51,959 nt of DNA, from assembly GCA_002424635.1 (NCBI GenBank), contig DIKT01000062.1:38278-90236 (forward strand). Reading direction: 5' to 3'. Both the position numbers and the translations under genes were made by a program. Shown here piece by piece: positions 17,817-27,076 of this stretch; the first letter of the stretch is position 1, and each line of letters opens with the position of its first letter. The DNA comes from Desulfobulbaceae bacterium UBA5611 (GTDB lineage: Bacteria; Desulfobacterota; Desulfobulbia; Desulfobulbales; Desulfocapsaceae). The notes under the pieces are model-generated. The model saw nothing but the letters and a program-made list of their open reading frames with translations, did not search any database and was not told the DNA's origin.

Positions 17817-19505
17817 ATGACAGACAGCACCAACAACTCACTGGAAGCAAGACCCCTTGATTTTATCAGGCAGATCATCTCTGAAGATCTGCGCTCGGGA
17901 AAGCACCAGCAAATCGTTACTCGCTTTCCGCCTGAGCCCAATGGCTTTCTGCATATTGGCCATGCCAAATCCATCTGTCTCAACTTCGGGATCGGCCTGG
18001 AACATGGCAGCCCCTGCCACCTGCGTTTTGACGACACTAACCCTAGCAAAGAAGAGTCCGCTTATGTCGAGTCGATCAAAAAGGATGTCCAGTGGCTTGG
18101 TTTTGATTGGGGCGAGAACCTCTTCTATGCCTCCGATTATTTTGATCGCTTATATGACTGCGCCATCCAATTAATCAAAATGGGCAAAGCCTATGTCTGC
18201 GAACTATCAGCAGATGAGATCCGAGCCTACCGCGGCACCCTCACCGAACCTGGTCAGGAAAGCCCCTATCGAGATCGCACCATTGGCGAGAATCTGGATC
18301 TGTTCGAGCAGATGAAAAATGGTGCCTGCGCTGAAGGCAGCAAAGTATTGCGGGCCAAAATTGATATGAGCTCCCCTAATCTTAATATGCGCGATCCGGT
18401 CCTTTACCGCATCTTACATGTGGCCCATCATCGGACCGGCGACAAGTGGTCTATCTACCCCATGTATGATTTTACCCATAGTATCTCTGATGCTATTGAG
18501 GGGATCACTCACTCGCTCTGTACTCTGGAATTTGAAGATCACCGACCGTTATACAACTGGTTCCTGGACACCCTGCAGACAGATTGTCATCCCCGGCAGA
18601 TTGAGTTTGCCCGGCTCAATCTGACCTATACAGTCATGAGCAAACGCAAGATCCTGCAATTGGTACAAGGCGATTATGTTAAAGGCTGGGATGACCCGCG
18701 GATGCTTACTATCTCCGGTCTCAGGCGACGGGGCTACCGGGCCTCGGCCATCCGTAAATTCTGCGCGGATATCGGTATTGGCAAGAAAGAAAGCTGGATC
18801 GACATGAGTGTGCTTGAGAATGCAGCAAGAGATGACCTCAATGAATCGGCACCCAGGGTCATGGCCGTGCTTAATCCCCTGAAGGTGATCATCGATAATT
18901 ATCCGCCAGACCAGATCGAAGAACTGGAGGCCCAGAATCATCCCCAGCGGCCCGAACTGGGCAGCCGCAGGCTCCCTTTTACACGTGAACTCTATATTGA
19001 GCGTGAAGATTTCATGGAAGAGCCAGCCAAAAAATTCTTTCGTCTGGGTCCGGATCGTGAAGTTCGTCTGCGTTACGGCTATTTCATCCGCTGCGTTTCC
19101 GTGGTTAAGGATGCGGCCACAGGAGAAATCACCGAGATCCACTGCACCTATGACCCGGAAACGCGAGGTGGTTCCGCCCCGGATGGCCGCAAGGTCAAGG
19201 GCACCATCCACTGGGTTTCGGCCTTGCATGCCATACAATGTCCGGTACGAATCTATGATCGTCTGTTTGTGACTGCCAATCCCGATGCCGATAAAAATAT
19301 AGACTTCAAGGACCATCTGAATCCGCAGTCTTTAACTATTCTTGAAAACTGCATGTTGGAACCAATGCTTGCCAAGGCTCAAGCAGGAGAACAATTCCAG
19401 TTTGAACGTCAAGGTTATTTCTGCACCGACCTGATTGATTCTAAGCCCGGAGCCCCGGTTTTCAATCGCACGGTTACCTTGAAAGATTCCTGGATAAACA
19501 CCTAA
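17817..19505 (+). CDS. glnS: glutaminyl-tRNA synthetase
   Basis: A 562-residue class I synthetase that charges tRNA-Gln directly. PPEPNGFLHIGHAKSIC near residue 41 is the GlnRS form of HIGH, and VMSKRKILQLV near 272 is the KMSKS loop. The anticodon-binding beta barrels follow, with the typical LYIEREDFMEEP and CTYDPETRGG segments. Direct glutaminylation is patchy among bacteria outside the gamma-proteobacteria, where many use GatCAB. AGGA lies ten bases before ATG 17817. A tRNA-Gln(TTG) gene lies about 5 kb upstream. Confidence 0.97.
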   Translation: MTDSTNNSLEARPLDFIRQIISEDLRSGKHQQIVTRFPPEPNGFLHIGHAKSICLNFGIGLEHGSPCHLRFDDTNPSKEESAYVESIKKDVQWLGFDWGENLFYASDYFDRLYDCAIQLIKMGKAYVCELSADEIRAYRGTLTEPGQESPYRDRTIGENLDLFEQMKNGACAEGSKVLRAKIDMSSPNLNMRDPVLYRILHVAHHRTGDKWSIYPMYDFTHSISDAIEGITHSLCTLEFEDHRPLYNWFLDTLQTDCHPRQIEFARLNLTYTVMSKRKILQLVQGDYVKGWDDPRMLTISGLRRRGYRASAIRKFCADIGIGKKESWIDMSVLENAARDDLNESAPRVMAVLNPLKVIIDNYPPDQIEELEAQNHPQRPELGSRRLPFTRELYIEREDFMEEPAKKFFRLGPDREVRLRYGYFIRCVSVVKDAATGEITEIHCTYDPETRGGSAPDGRKVKGTIHWVSALHAIQCPVRIYDRLFVTANPDADKNIDFKDHLNPQSLTILENCMLEPMLAKAQAGEQFQFERQGYFCTDLIDSKPGAPVFNRTVTLKDSWINT

Positions 19506-19757
19506 TAACGTCGACATTTTATTCAGAAGAGGCTGACCAACTGCTTATTTTTCACTCGATCTCTACGTCTGAGCATGTTTTTACTATTGCTTGCCAGATA
19601 TAAAAAAAAAAGGTAAATAAATATCTTGGTGCTCCTTCCACTGGTACTTATCTGGTGCGCAGCATCGCTTTACATCTGCCTGTCCATTACCAAACCTGCA
19701 TTTATAAACAATCGATAGACAACCGAACACCAGTAAATAGAAAGAAAAGGAGTTCCC

Positions 19758-21200
19758 TTGAAAAAGAAAATACTTGTAGCCAATCGCGGAGAGATTGCCA
19801 TCCGTATTATGCGGGCTATCCAGGAATTAGATTATGACGCTGTGGCAGTATATGAAACACCTGATAAGGATTCACGCCATATTCGCCTTGCCAGTGAAGC
19901 CGTACTGCTGGGTGACGGCCCACGCTGTGATTATCTGAATATTGAAAAGATCATCAAGGCTGCTAAACGGACCGGCGCCTGCGCCATTCATCCCGGTTAT
20001 GGTTTTCTGGCCGAAAATCCTGATTTTGCCAAGGCCTGTGAAGAGGCAGGAATCATCTTTATCGGTCCGACGTCAGAGGTTATCTCCAATCTGGGGAATA
20101 AGGTTATTGCCCGCAGGATCATGGCCGAGGCCGGAATTCCCATGGTTCCCGGGACGTCTAATCTGTCTGCCGGAGAAGATGGCGTTCAGGAAGCGCTGAG
20201 CTTTGCCGCCCAATACGGTTACCCCATCATGCTCAAAGCCACCTGCGGCGGCGGCGGCCGCGGCATCAGACTCATTGAATCAAATGAGCAGATGCGCAAA
20301 GAGATTCCAGTAGCCCGTTCTGAGGCTAAGGCCGCATTTAATGATGATTCTGTCTATCTGGAAAAGGTAGTGGTCAACCCCAAACATGTTGAGGTGCAGA
20401 TCATTGCCGACAAGGCAGGCACCACTATCCATCTGGGTACTCGTGATTGCTCGATCCAGCGCCGCAATCAAAAACTCATCGAGATCGCCCCCTCCATGAT
20501 CGGTAATAAGGAGCTACTGGAAGAAATCTGTCAGACCGCGGTCAAGGCAGCCAAGGCCTCCAATTACACCAATGCCGGAACCGTTGAGTTTCTGATAGAT
20601 AAGGATTACAAATTTTATTTTATGGAGATCAATACCCGGGTCCAGGTCGAGCATACCGTCACCGAGATGATCACCGGTATTGATATCGTCCGCACCCAGA
20701 TCAAGCTGGCCCTTGGTAAACCCCTGTCTTTTACCCAGAATGATATTCAATTACGGGGTCATGCCATTGAGATGCGTATCAACGCTGAAGATCCACAGGC
20801 GGATTTCATGCCTGAGGGCGGCAAAACCGTGTCAGTCTATCGCTCGCCGGGCGGTTATGGGGTTCGGCTCGATGGTTTTGTCTACCAGGGCTACACCATT
20901 CCCCAAGTATATGACTCTTTGCTGGTGAAGTTGACCGTCCATGGTTTTTCCTGGAATGAAACAGTAAGCCGCCTTCGCCGTTGTTTAAAAAATTTTGATA
21001 TTTCCGGGCCTAAAACGACCATCCCCTTTTACCTGAATATCGTGGATGATCCTGATTTCATCAAAGGCGATTTTAACACCTCTTTCCTGGACACTCATCC
21101 ACAACTGTTTGAATATAAAGAAACAGCCAATGAAGCGGAAAAACTGTCCAAGCTGATTGCCGAGATTCACCATCGCGGCACCAATCCGTATGCCTTTTAA
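19758..21200 (+). CDS. biotin carboxylase subunit of a two-subunit biotin-dependent carboxylase (PycA/AccC-like, divergent)
   Basis: A 480-residue ATP-grasp biotin carboxylase. The family start KKILVANRGEIAIRIMRA, the ATP loop CGGGGRGIR near 163 and the catalytic MEINTRVQVEH near 292 are intact. The usually near-invariant ERDCSxQRRHQKxxEEAP reads TRDCSIQRRNQKLIEIAP (residues 228-245): the Glu, the His and a later Glu are replaced. The start is TTG 19758 with AAGGAG five bases upstream. The carboxyltransferase/biotin subunit follows 107 bp later. By layout this is the archaeal-type split pyruvate carboxylase, but the motif changes make substrate and even efficiency uncertain. It could serve anaplerosis or another acid. 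Confidence 0.85.
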   Translation: MKKKILVANRGEIAIRIMRAIQELDYDAVAVYETPDKDSRHIRLASEAVLLGDGPRCDYLNIEKIIKAAKRTGACAIHPGYGFLAENPDFAKACEEAGIIFIGPTSEVISNLGNKVIARRIMAEAGIPMVPGTSNLSAGEDGVQEALSFAAQYGYPIMLKATCGGGGRGIRLIESNEQMRKEIPVARSEAKAAFNDDSVYLEKVVVNPKHVEVQIIADKAGTTIHLGTRDCSIQRRNQKLIEIAPSMIGNKELLEEICQTAVKAAKASNYTNAGTVEFLIDKDYKFYFMEINTRVQVEHTVTEMITGIDIVRTQIKLALGKPLSFTQNDIQLRGHAIEMRINAEDPQADFMPEGGKTVSVYRSPGGYGVRLDGFVYQGYTIPQVYDSLLVKLTVHGFSWNETVSRLRRCLKNFDISGPKTTIPFYLNIVDDPDFIKGDFNTSFLDTHPQLFEYKETANEAEKLSKLIAEIHHRGTNPYAF

Positions 21201-21307
21201 GGCATATTGACAATAGCGGAAACTATTCATAACTTTATGCTGACCTTTTCTCTTTTCCCCTGGTTTTGCCCGGATAAAAGAAGATAATACCCTACGAGGA
21301 TTAATTT

Positions 21308-23215
21308 ATGGAACGTATTATACAGGGCACGGCCCCGAGCGAAGTTGTCGCCCAACTCAGAAAGGCGGACGGCTATTACATCACCAATACGGCCCGCGAT
21401 CTCTCTCAGTCTGATTTCAAAAACCGTATTCTGCTGCATACTGATATGCTGGCAGCCCCATCCCGCGAGCGGGCCGGCTATTTTTCTCTCGAGATAACCG
21501 GGGGAGCTTCAGTCCATGTCGATATCCTTCGCAAGCAGGTTGATCCCTTTCTCAAGTTGGAACTGCTGCGCGAGAAAATGCCTAACACCATGTTCCAGAC
21601 TCTGTGTCGCGGGGTGAATCTCTTTGGCTATCGCCCCTACCCGCAAAATGTTATCCGCTTTACGGTGCGGGAGTTTGCCAAATATGTGGATGTATGGCGT
21701 ACTTTTGATTTCATGAATCATATTCCCAATATGCAGGCCGTGTTTGAGGAAGTTGGCAAGGCCGGGAAGATTAATGAGCCCTGCATCTGTTTTTCCACCG
21801 GCCCTGAGCATACTGACGACTTTTATGTCAAAAAGGTCCAGGCTATCCTCGATGTCACCGGAACCGATATCATCCTTTGTATCAAAAATCACGGCGGCCT
21901 TGGTTCACCGCAGCGTATCGGCCAACTGGTCAATGCCATTAAACAGAGCTATCCTGATCTGCCGATCCACTATCATGGGCACAACACCGACGGCAACGAT
22001 ATCGGCCGGATTGCCGCGGCCGTGATCAATGGCGCCAAAATCATTGATGCCGGTGATTCCTCCATGACCGGCTATTACGGGCCGCCTCCAAGTCTGACGG
22101 TTATCCAGACTTTGAAAGAACTGGGCTACACGGCCGTAGGCATTGATGAAGATGCCGTAATCGAGACCTCTGAGGTCATCCGGGATCAGCGCCAGTATTA
22201 CGCGGCCTTTGAATCGCAGATCAAAGGTTTTCAACCGACCGTGCAGATCCACAAACTGCCTGGCGGGGCCATGGGTTCCAGCCTGGAACAGGCCGCCAAA
22301 GGCGGTTTCCTTGACAAAATGCCCGACATTCTCCATAAAGAACTGCCCCGAGTCCAGAAAGAACTTGGCAATTACTGGTCGGTAACTCCGGGTTCCCAGA
22401 TCCTGTGGACCACCGCTGTGGCCAATGTCCTGGGTGGTGAGCGTTATGGCAATCCATCCGGTGATCTGCGCAACCTGCTTCTTGGTAAATATGGACCTTT
22501 CCCTTTTTACCAACCGGAAGAATGGATCTACGAAAAAGTGCTGGGGGCCGACTGGCAGAAAGTTCTGAAGGAGGAAGGAGGAATGGATGAGATTGAAGAT
22601 ATAGATCTCGACCGCGAACGCTCCAACCTCAATGCCAAAATAGGCCATGAAGCCACCGATCAACAGCTGGTTCTCTATCTGCAGCATCCCAATGATGCCG
22701 TGAACTTTTTCCAGTTTGAAGAAAAATTCGGCCAGGTTTATGTGCTGCCGCCATCAATCTTTCTGCATCAGGGTAAATTCAATGTAGGAACCAATCTTTC
22801 TTTTACTGATCATTACGGCAAAGAACATGTCATTGAAGTCGGTCCATCCCTGGTCAATGGCGATGGGGAGTCCAATGTCTATCTCAATGTCGATCATCAT
22901 CAACGCATCTTCTCCTTTGCCCCCGAGGCCAAAGCAGGAGCGGCCGCCGCCGCCACGGTTCTTACGAAAGAAGAGATCCAGGCCCTGAACAAGAGTGGTG
23001 ATATCCGGGCGCCTTTTGCCGGCAATATATGCGAGATCAGCGTCAAGGAAGGTCAAGAAGTGGCTGCCGGTGACCAGGTGGCCATGATGGAAGCCATGAA
23101 GATGCAAACTCCGGTCGTCAGCGCTATTGCCGGTATTGTCACCACCATCTCGGTCAAAGTCGGAGATGCGCTTAAACCAGGCGCTAAAATAGCCAAGGTT
23201 GATATTGACGAATAA
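21308..23215 (+). CDS. carboxyltransferase + biotin carrier subunit (PycB/oxaloacetate decarboxylase alpha-like, divergent)
   Basis: A 635-residue protein in three parts. A TIM-barrel carboxyltransferase (about 20-300) has TARDLSQSDF, Lys193 in IKNHGGLG (the site carbamylated in relatives) and the metal-binding HxH in HYHGHN (223/225). A PYC_OADA helical domain (about 300-490) has LPGGAMGSS. A C-terminal biotinyl domain has EAMKMQT (Lys598 biotinylated). In pyruvate carboxylases a stretch like SMSGMTSQPS carries the catalytic Thr; here it reads SMTGYYGPPPS (252-261), so that Thr seems to be Tyr. Domain order matches split pyruvate carboxylase, yet the active site is unusual. There is no membrane partner (beta/gamma) nearby, so a decarboxylase pump is unlikely. 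Confidence 0.85.
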   Translation: MERIIQGTAPSEVVAQLRKADGYYITNTARDLSQSDFKNRILLHTDMLAAPSRERAGYFSLEITGGASVHVDILRKQVDPFLKLELLREKMPNTMFQTLCRGVNLFGYRPYPQNVIRFTVREFAKYVDVWRTFDFMNHIPNMQAVFEEVGKAGKINEPCICFSTGPEHTDDFYVKKVQAILDVTGTDIILCIKNHGGLGSPQRIGQLVNAIKQSYPDLPIHYHGHNTDGNDIGRIAAAVINGAKIIDAGDSSMTGYYGPPPSLTVIQTLKELGYTAVGIDEDAVIETSEVIRDQRQYYAAFESQIKGFQPTVQIHKLPGGAMGSSLEQAAKGGFLDKMPDILHKELPRVQKELGNYWSVTPGSQILWTTAVANVLGGERYGNPSGDLRNLLLGKYGPFPFYQPEEWIYEKVLGADWQKVLKEEGGMDEIEDIDLDRERSNLNAKIGHEATDQQLVLYLQHPNDAVNFFQFEEKFGQVYVLPPSIFLHQGKFNVGTNLSFTDHYGKEHVIEVGPSLVNGDGESNVYLNVDHHQRIFSFAPEAKAGAAAAATVLTKEEIQALNKSGDIRAPFAGNICEISVKEGQEVAAGDQVAMMEAMKMQTPVVSAIAGIVTTISVKVGDALKPGAKIAKVDIDE

Positions 23216-23248
23216 TAACAAGCCGGGCGTTTAGTCTTCATGTTCTAC

Positions 23249-23297
23249 AAGCAACAGGCCCTTCCATGGTTACCATGGAAGGGCCTGTTGCTTTCAA
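23249..23297 (+). terminator. strong hairpin after the carboxylase operon
   Basis: A perfect 21-bp inverted repeat (23249-23269 with 23273-23293; arm core CAACAGGCCCTTCCATGG) has a three-base loop. There is no long T tract, only CTTTC. It sits between two convergent genes and probably ends transcription both ways. Confidence 0.7.
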
Positions 23298-23380
23298 AAA
23301 GAGTTATGAGTGAGATGGTCTTGGGATCTTAATTATCTGGTTTTTTCAGCTTGACACTGCTCATAGAATTCGGCTTTTTA

Positions 23381-23932
23381 TCATCTCTCTACTTTGACAG
23401 TGCTGGCCTGAGGCCCATCATTTCCGACTTCTTCATGAAAGCGGACCATGTCGCCAATGACCAGATCATCAAAATCCATATTGAGAACACTATTGCGGTG
23501 AAAATAGATTTCCCGCTCATCCGGCGTGTTGAAGGTCCCGTAATCTTCCATCGGAAAGAGCTGATTAATCCGGCCTCGAGGTACTTCCTCATGCATCTTG
23601 ACATCTCCCTTCCGCTTGCCGGAATACTCCGCCAGTTGCCGATCCACGGCCATAAAGGCATCACGCAGGGAGATGAGCACATCGTCATGATCTTGACGCT
23701 GGGGAGGCGGTTCCCGATTAATCACAAATTTTCCTTCCGGACAGTTGATATCAATCCTGGTCTTGAATAACCCGCCCTTATTCTGGTGTTGGGTCGGGGC
23801 CTCAACTACAATATGACAGCTGATGATCTCCGGATGGTGACTGATCAGCTTATCAACTCGTTTTCTGATATCCGCTTCTATCTTCTCGGATGTCTCCATA
23901 TTGCGAAAGGTAATCTGTAAAGGGACTTGCAT
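23381..23932 (-). CDS. HPF/RaiA-type ribosome-associated domain fused to a cold-shock domain
   Basis: A 183-residue protein. Residues 1-100 form a ribosome hibernation/RaiA-like domain (PLQITFRNMETSEKIEADIRKRVDKL through DVLISLRDAFMAVDRQL). Residues about 125-183 form a cold-shock domain (YGTFNTPDEREIYFHRNSVL, then GDMVRFHEEVGNDGPQASTV). The aromatic RNP-1-like residues are partly changed. The family probably binds ribosomes or structured RNA under stress. The start at 23932 has AGGAG six bases upstream. It is convergent with the carboxylase operon and lies downstream of pcm on the minus strand. Confidence 0.85.
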   Translation of the reverse strand: MQVPLQITFRNMETSEKIEADIRKRVDKLISHHPEIISCHIVVEAPTQHQNKGGLFKTRIDINCPEGKFVINREPPPQRQDHDDVLISLRDAFMAVDRQLAEYSGKRKGDVKMHEEVPRGRINQLFPMEDYGTFNTPDEREIYFHRNSVLNMDFDDLVIGDMVRFHEEVGNDGPQASTVKVER

Positions 23933-24004
23933 AGCTTTCTCCTTTCTTCAGAGTCCATTGGTTCATTACCATCGTGGTGATCTGTTTTTTCTTAACACTT
24001 TTAT

Positions 24005-24667
24005 TTATTCGCGGGTGAAGGGGACAAAGGAGACTGGTAAGACATTCTCAGTTGTGAGTAATCCTTTCTCATCCTTTTCTATCACTAATAATTGTTGAGC
24101 CTCATAAGGATGACCTATAGGGATAACCAATCTGCCACCAGGCTTGAGTTGATCCGTCAAGGCGGGTGGTACATGCGAAACTGCTGCTGTAACAATGATG
24201 CCATCAAAGGGGGCCAGCTCCGGCCAACCTTGATAGCCATCACCCTGGCGGACATCAACATTCATATAACCCAGCTTCTGCAGAAGATTCCGGGCCCTTT
24301 CGGCCAGAGCAGGGATGATTTCAATGGTATAGATCTGCTTGACCAGCACAGAGAGAATAGCTGCTTGGTAACCTGAGCCCGCACCGACCTCAAGGATAGT
24401 ATCCTCCTTCTCAGGATTTAGCAGATCTGTCATCAGAGCAACAATGAAAGGTTGAGAAATCGTCTGACCATTGCCAATGGGCAGGGGAGTATTTTCATAA
24501 GCCATGGCTTTGAGATCAGGCGAGACAAAATCCTCCCGCGAGACCAACCGCATGGCCTCCATAACCTTTGGTTGCAAAAAAGCCCGTCCGGTCATGCCTT
24601 TGGTGAGCTGACACTCAGCCTCAATGGTTGCAAGCATGGCCTCTGCTTTTTGCCGGTTGCTCACCAT
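24005..24667 (-). CDS. pcm: protein-L-isoaspartate O-methyltransferase
   Basis: A 220-residue SAM methyltransferase that repairs isoaspartyl residues in aged proteins. The SAM-binding LEVGAGSGYQAAILS near residue 94 and the NGQTISQPFIVALMTDLL substrate segment near 61 are typical, as is PFDGIIVTAAVSHVP near 153. ATG 24667 has GGGGAGG eight bases upstream. It lies 16 bp after the zinc-ribbon gene and 72 bp before the HPF/CSD gene, so three protein/ribosome-maintenance genes probably share a transcript. Confidence 0.95.
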   Translation of the reverse strand: MVSNRQKAEAMLATIEAECQLTKGMTGRAFLQPKVMEAMRLVSREDFVSPDLKAMAYENTPLPIGNGQTISQPFIVALMTDLLNPEKEDTILEVGAGSGYQAAILSVLVKQIYTIEIIPALAERARNLLQKLGYMNVDVRQGDGYQGWPELAPFDGIIVTAAVSHVPPALTDQLKPGGRLVIPIGHPYEAQQLLVIEKDEKGLLTTENVLPVSFVPFTRE

Positions 24668-24683
24668 CTATTCAACCTCCCCT

Positions 24684-25196
24684 TCAGCCCTTCTCTTCTC
24701 GTATCCAGATCAGACGAATGCTTTCTTCGCCATCACCATAGGTAAAACTCAAATCGCCTTGATAGGCTCGATGTAAAGCCTCACCGAGACGCCTGGCTAA
24801 ATGGACACCGGTAGTCGTTATCAATGTTTGATCTTCCTCTGTAGTAATAGCCATTACCCGTTCCATTGGGTGTTCGCCCTTTTCAAGGGCCTCATTATTA
24901 TCAATAAGATTAATCAGCTCATCACGATGGCTAGCGAAGAAGTCGCCTTTTATCTCCAGATAACCAGCCGGATAATCATCTTTGATCCGCTGACAAGCCG
25001 GGCAGACTATGGCATTGGCATTGGCCATCGGCTGGGACCAAGCCCATCGACCATTAAGAAATACGGCGTGACATTCACTACAGACCGTAGGCTCTGACTG
25101 TTTTTCCAGTTCCTTATAATTATCATGACGCTTTTCTTGAATTAATTTGTCCTGCCTGCCCTGTTTCAAGTTCATTCTTCCCTGTTTCTGATTCAT
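24684..25196 (-). CDS. zinc-ribbon protein of the BCAM0308 family
   Basis: A 170-residue soluble protein. A charged N terminus (1-35) is followed by two Cys pairs, CSEC at 39-42 and CPAC at 65-68, forming a probable zinc ribbon with WAWSQPMANA between them. The C-terminal half ends with TTTGVHLARRLGEALHRAYQG and SFTYGDGEESIRLIW. This layout matches the uncharacterised BCAM0308 family as I remember it. ATG 25196 has AGGAG seven bases upstream; a frame extension to 25229 is unlikely. It is first in the run with pcm and the HPF/CSD gene, suggesting a role in translation or protein quality, but that is inference. Confidence 0.75.
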   Translation of the reverse strand: MNQKQGRMNLKQGRQDKLIQEKRHDNYKELEKQSEPTVCSECHAVFLNGRWAWSQPMANANAIVCPACQRIKDDYPAGYLEIKGDFFASHRDELINLIDNNEALEKGEHPMERVMAITTEEDQTLITTTGVHLARRLGEALHRAYQGDLSFTYGDGEESIRLIWIREEKG

Positions 25197-25526
25197 CGAA
25201 AATCTCCTTGCTAGAGTACTGCCGATCATCTGAGCTTCGGATACATCTGACTAATTCTATCTATTAGTAAGTATACATCTAAATACAGGTTAAGATGCAA
25301 GCAGATAAATAAAATAATTATGACTAGCGCCTGATAACGGTAATGACCGGCTATAGTCCCACTTGTTTTTTATATTGACTTTATGATATGCCGATATAAA
25401 GGATCTGGGAAAATAGAAGATGAAATGAGATTGAAACTTATAATCATAGAACGGTATCTTCTATTAAAAAACTGCATAAATGAAGAAGCTAATATCTAGA
25501 CCTGGAAACGGAGAACTCAGGAAGCT
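25197..25526. other. divergent intergenic region before cfa
   Basis: This 330-bp AT-rich region separates the divergent zinc-ribbon gene and cfa. A TTGACT and a TATAAA occur at 25375-25401 but only 14 bp apart, too close for a normal promoter. No gene or structured RNA is seen. Confidence 0.4.
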
Positions 25527-26660
25527 ATGTCATCTTCTATTCAAAACTCATATGAGCGGATAATTGCGGATTTATTTGCAGTGGCTGATATCCGTATCAA
25601 CGGCACACGTCCCTGGGACATCCAAGTCTACAATCCGGAATTGTACCACCATATTCTGTGCGGCGGCTCTCTAGCACTGGGTGAAAGCTATATGGCCGGT
25701 TGGTGGGACTGCTTTTCGCTTGATCAGTTCTTTTTCCAGGTCTTGAGAAACGACCTTGACCGGAAAATAAAAAAATCCCGCTCGGCAATCCTCTGTAATA
25801 TCAAAGCCACGTTATCCAACTGCCAGAACAAAAAAAAAGCACTTGAAGTGGCTGAAAAACATTACGATGTCGGCAATGATATTTTTGAATGCATGCTCGA
25901 CCAGCATATGGCATATAGCTGTGCCTACTGGACTAACGAGATCAATGATCTCAACGAGGCTCAAGAGGCCAAACTGGAGCTCATCTGCCGCAAGCTCAAA
26001 CTTGTCCCTGGTATGCGCGTTCTTGACATTGGTTGTGGCTGGGGCAGTTTTGTCCGTTATGCGGCCCAAAAATATGGGGTTGAGGCGGTAGGTTTGACCA
26101 TTTCCAAGGAACAGGCCAAGCTGGCTCGTCAGCGTTGTGCCGACTTGCCTGTTGAGATACGTCTGCTTGATTATCGTGATTTATCCGAGCAATTTGATGC
26201 CATTGTTTCAATCGGCATGTTTGAGCATGTGGGTTACAAAAATTATCGCCATTTCATACAGGTTGTCAACCAGTGCCTGCAACCGGACGCCCTCTTTCTG
26301 CTTCATACCATAGCCTCAAACTACTCAACCCACCATGGCGACCCCTGGTTTGACAAGTACATTTTCCCGAATGGCATGCTCCCTTCTATCGAGCAACTGG
26401 GCAAAGCCAGTGAGCAACTGCTGGTCATGGAAGATTGGCATAATATCGGCGTGCACTATGATAAAACACTGACCAGCTGGTTTGCTAATTTCGAGCAGAA
26501 CTGGCCAAAGCTGCAGCCTAAATACGGAGATAACTTTTATCGCATGTGGAAATACTATCTGCTCTCCATGGCCGGCAGTTTTCGTTCCCGGTCTATACAA
26601 GTCTGGCAGATCGTTTTCTCAAAGTCTGGCCTGCTGGGGGGGTATCAGCGGTTTTTTTAG
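25527..26660 (+). CDS. cfa: cyclopropane-fatty-acyl-phospholipid synthase
   Basis: A 377-residue enzyme that adds a methylene from SAM across cis double bonds of membrane phospholipid acyl chains, usually on entry to stationary phase or under acid stress. AEKHYDVGNDIFECML and the active-site Cys132 in MAYSCAYW are present, along with SAM motif VLDIGCGWGSF near 165, FEHVG near 232 and LHTIAS near 260. The C terminus GGYQRFF is typical. The Shine-Dalgarno sequence AGGA lies just before ATG 25527. It is transcribed alone and followed by a hairpin. Confidence 0.96.
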   Translation: MSSSIQNSYERIIADLFAVADIRINGTRPWDIQVYNPELYHHILCGGSLALGESYMAGWWDCFSLDQFFFQVLRNDLDRKIKKSRSAILCNIKATLSNCQNKKKALEVAEKHYDVGNDIFECMLDQHMAYSCAYWTNEINDLNEAQEAKLELICRKLKLVPGMRVLDIGCGWGSFVRYAAQKYGVEAVGLTISKEQAKLARQRCADLPVEIRLLDYRDLSEQFDAIVSIGMFEHVGYKNYRHFIQVVNQCLQPDALFLLHTIASNYSTHHGDPWFDKYIFPNGMLPSIEQLGKASEQLLVMEDWHNIGVHYDKTLTSWFANFEQNWPKLQPKYGDNFYRMWKYYLLSMAGSFRSRSIQVWQIVFSKSGLLGGYQRFF

Positions 26661-27076
26661 ATCAATGCAAATAACTTACATCTAGTTTGAATAAGTCTGA
26701 ATACTTATTAATAAATAGCAATAAACCGGATTAATCAAATCAAGAATTAAATCCGGTTTATTGCCAAATCTGGTTATTCCCTAAAAAGAAAACGAAATTT
26801 TCGCAAGCCATAGATGGAAAATATTCGGCACCGACAAACTACCCCATCAAGACGATGATTTCTGTTGGCTTTGCGGGGCTCAATGGATGTTTTGCTTGAA
26901 AGGGCATGAACAGTTCTATGGCCACGAAAGGGAACAGTTTCAGTTTCATGGACGGTTGCTCAGGGCAAAAGCGCTAGACTGCTCCTCCCATCATTTATTG
27001 TTCAATTATTAACGATGCATATTAATAATGCCCAGCACAATACCATGAATCCAGGAAGAATTATGATTACTTTAAA
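26661..27076. other. intergenic region between cfa and the Gly/Met-rich protein gene
   Basis: 416 bp between convergent genes. Besides the cfa terminator hairpin it holds no ORF with a start. A minus-strand segment at 26822-26882 contains CGCAAAGCC and, later, CGGTGCCGA, reminiscent of the 3' half of a GEMM aptamer. The 5' half is missing and no gene lies downstream in that direction. Confidence 0.4.
26718..26764 (+). terminator. hairpin after cfa
   Basis: A perfect 15-bp inverted repeat: GCAATAAACCGGATT (26718-26732) and its complement (26750-26764), with a 17-base loop, 58 bp after the cfa stop. No run of T follows, so efficiency is uncertain. Confidence 0.55.

Noticed and set aside
25375..25401. 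TTGACT ... TATAAA upstream of cfa
   Set aside because: Only 14 bp apart, too short for a sigma-70 promoter.
26822..26905. Minus-strand sequence with CGCAAAGCC and CGGTGCCGA, like the 3' half of a GEMM riboswitch
   Set aside because: The 5' stem with GNRA loop cannot be drawn, and no gene lies downstream on that strand. At best it is a relic; a covariance-model search would decide.
26785..27012. Plus-strand open frame with CWLC after cfa
   Set aside because: No start codon near its beginning, no homology and a hairpin at its edge; treated as non-coding.
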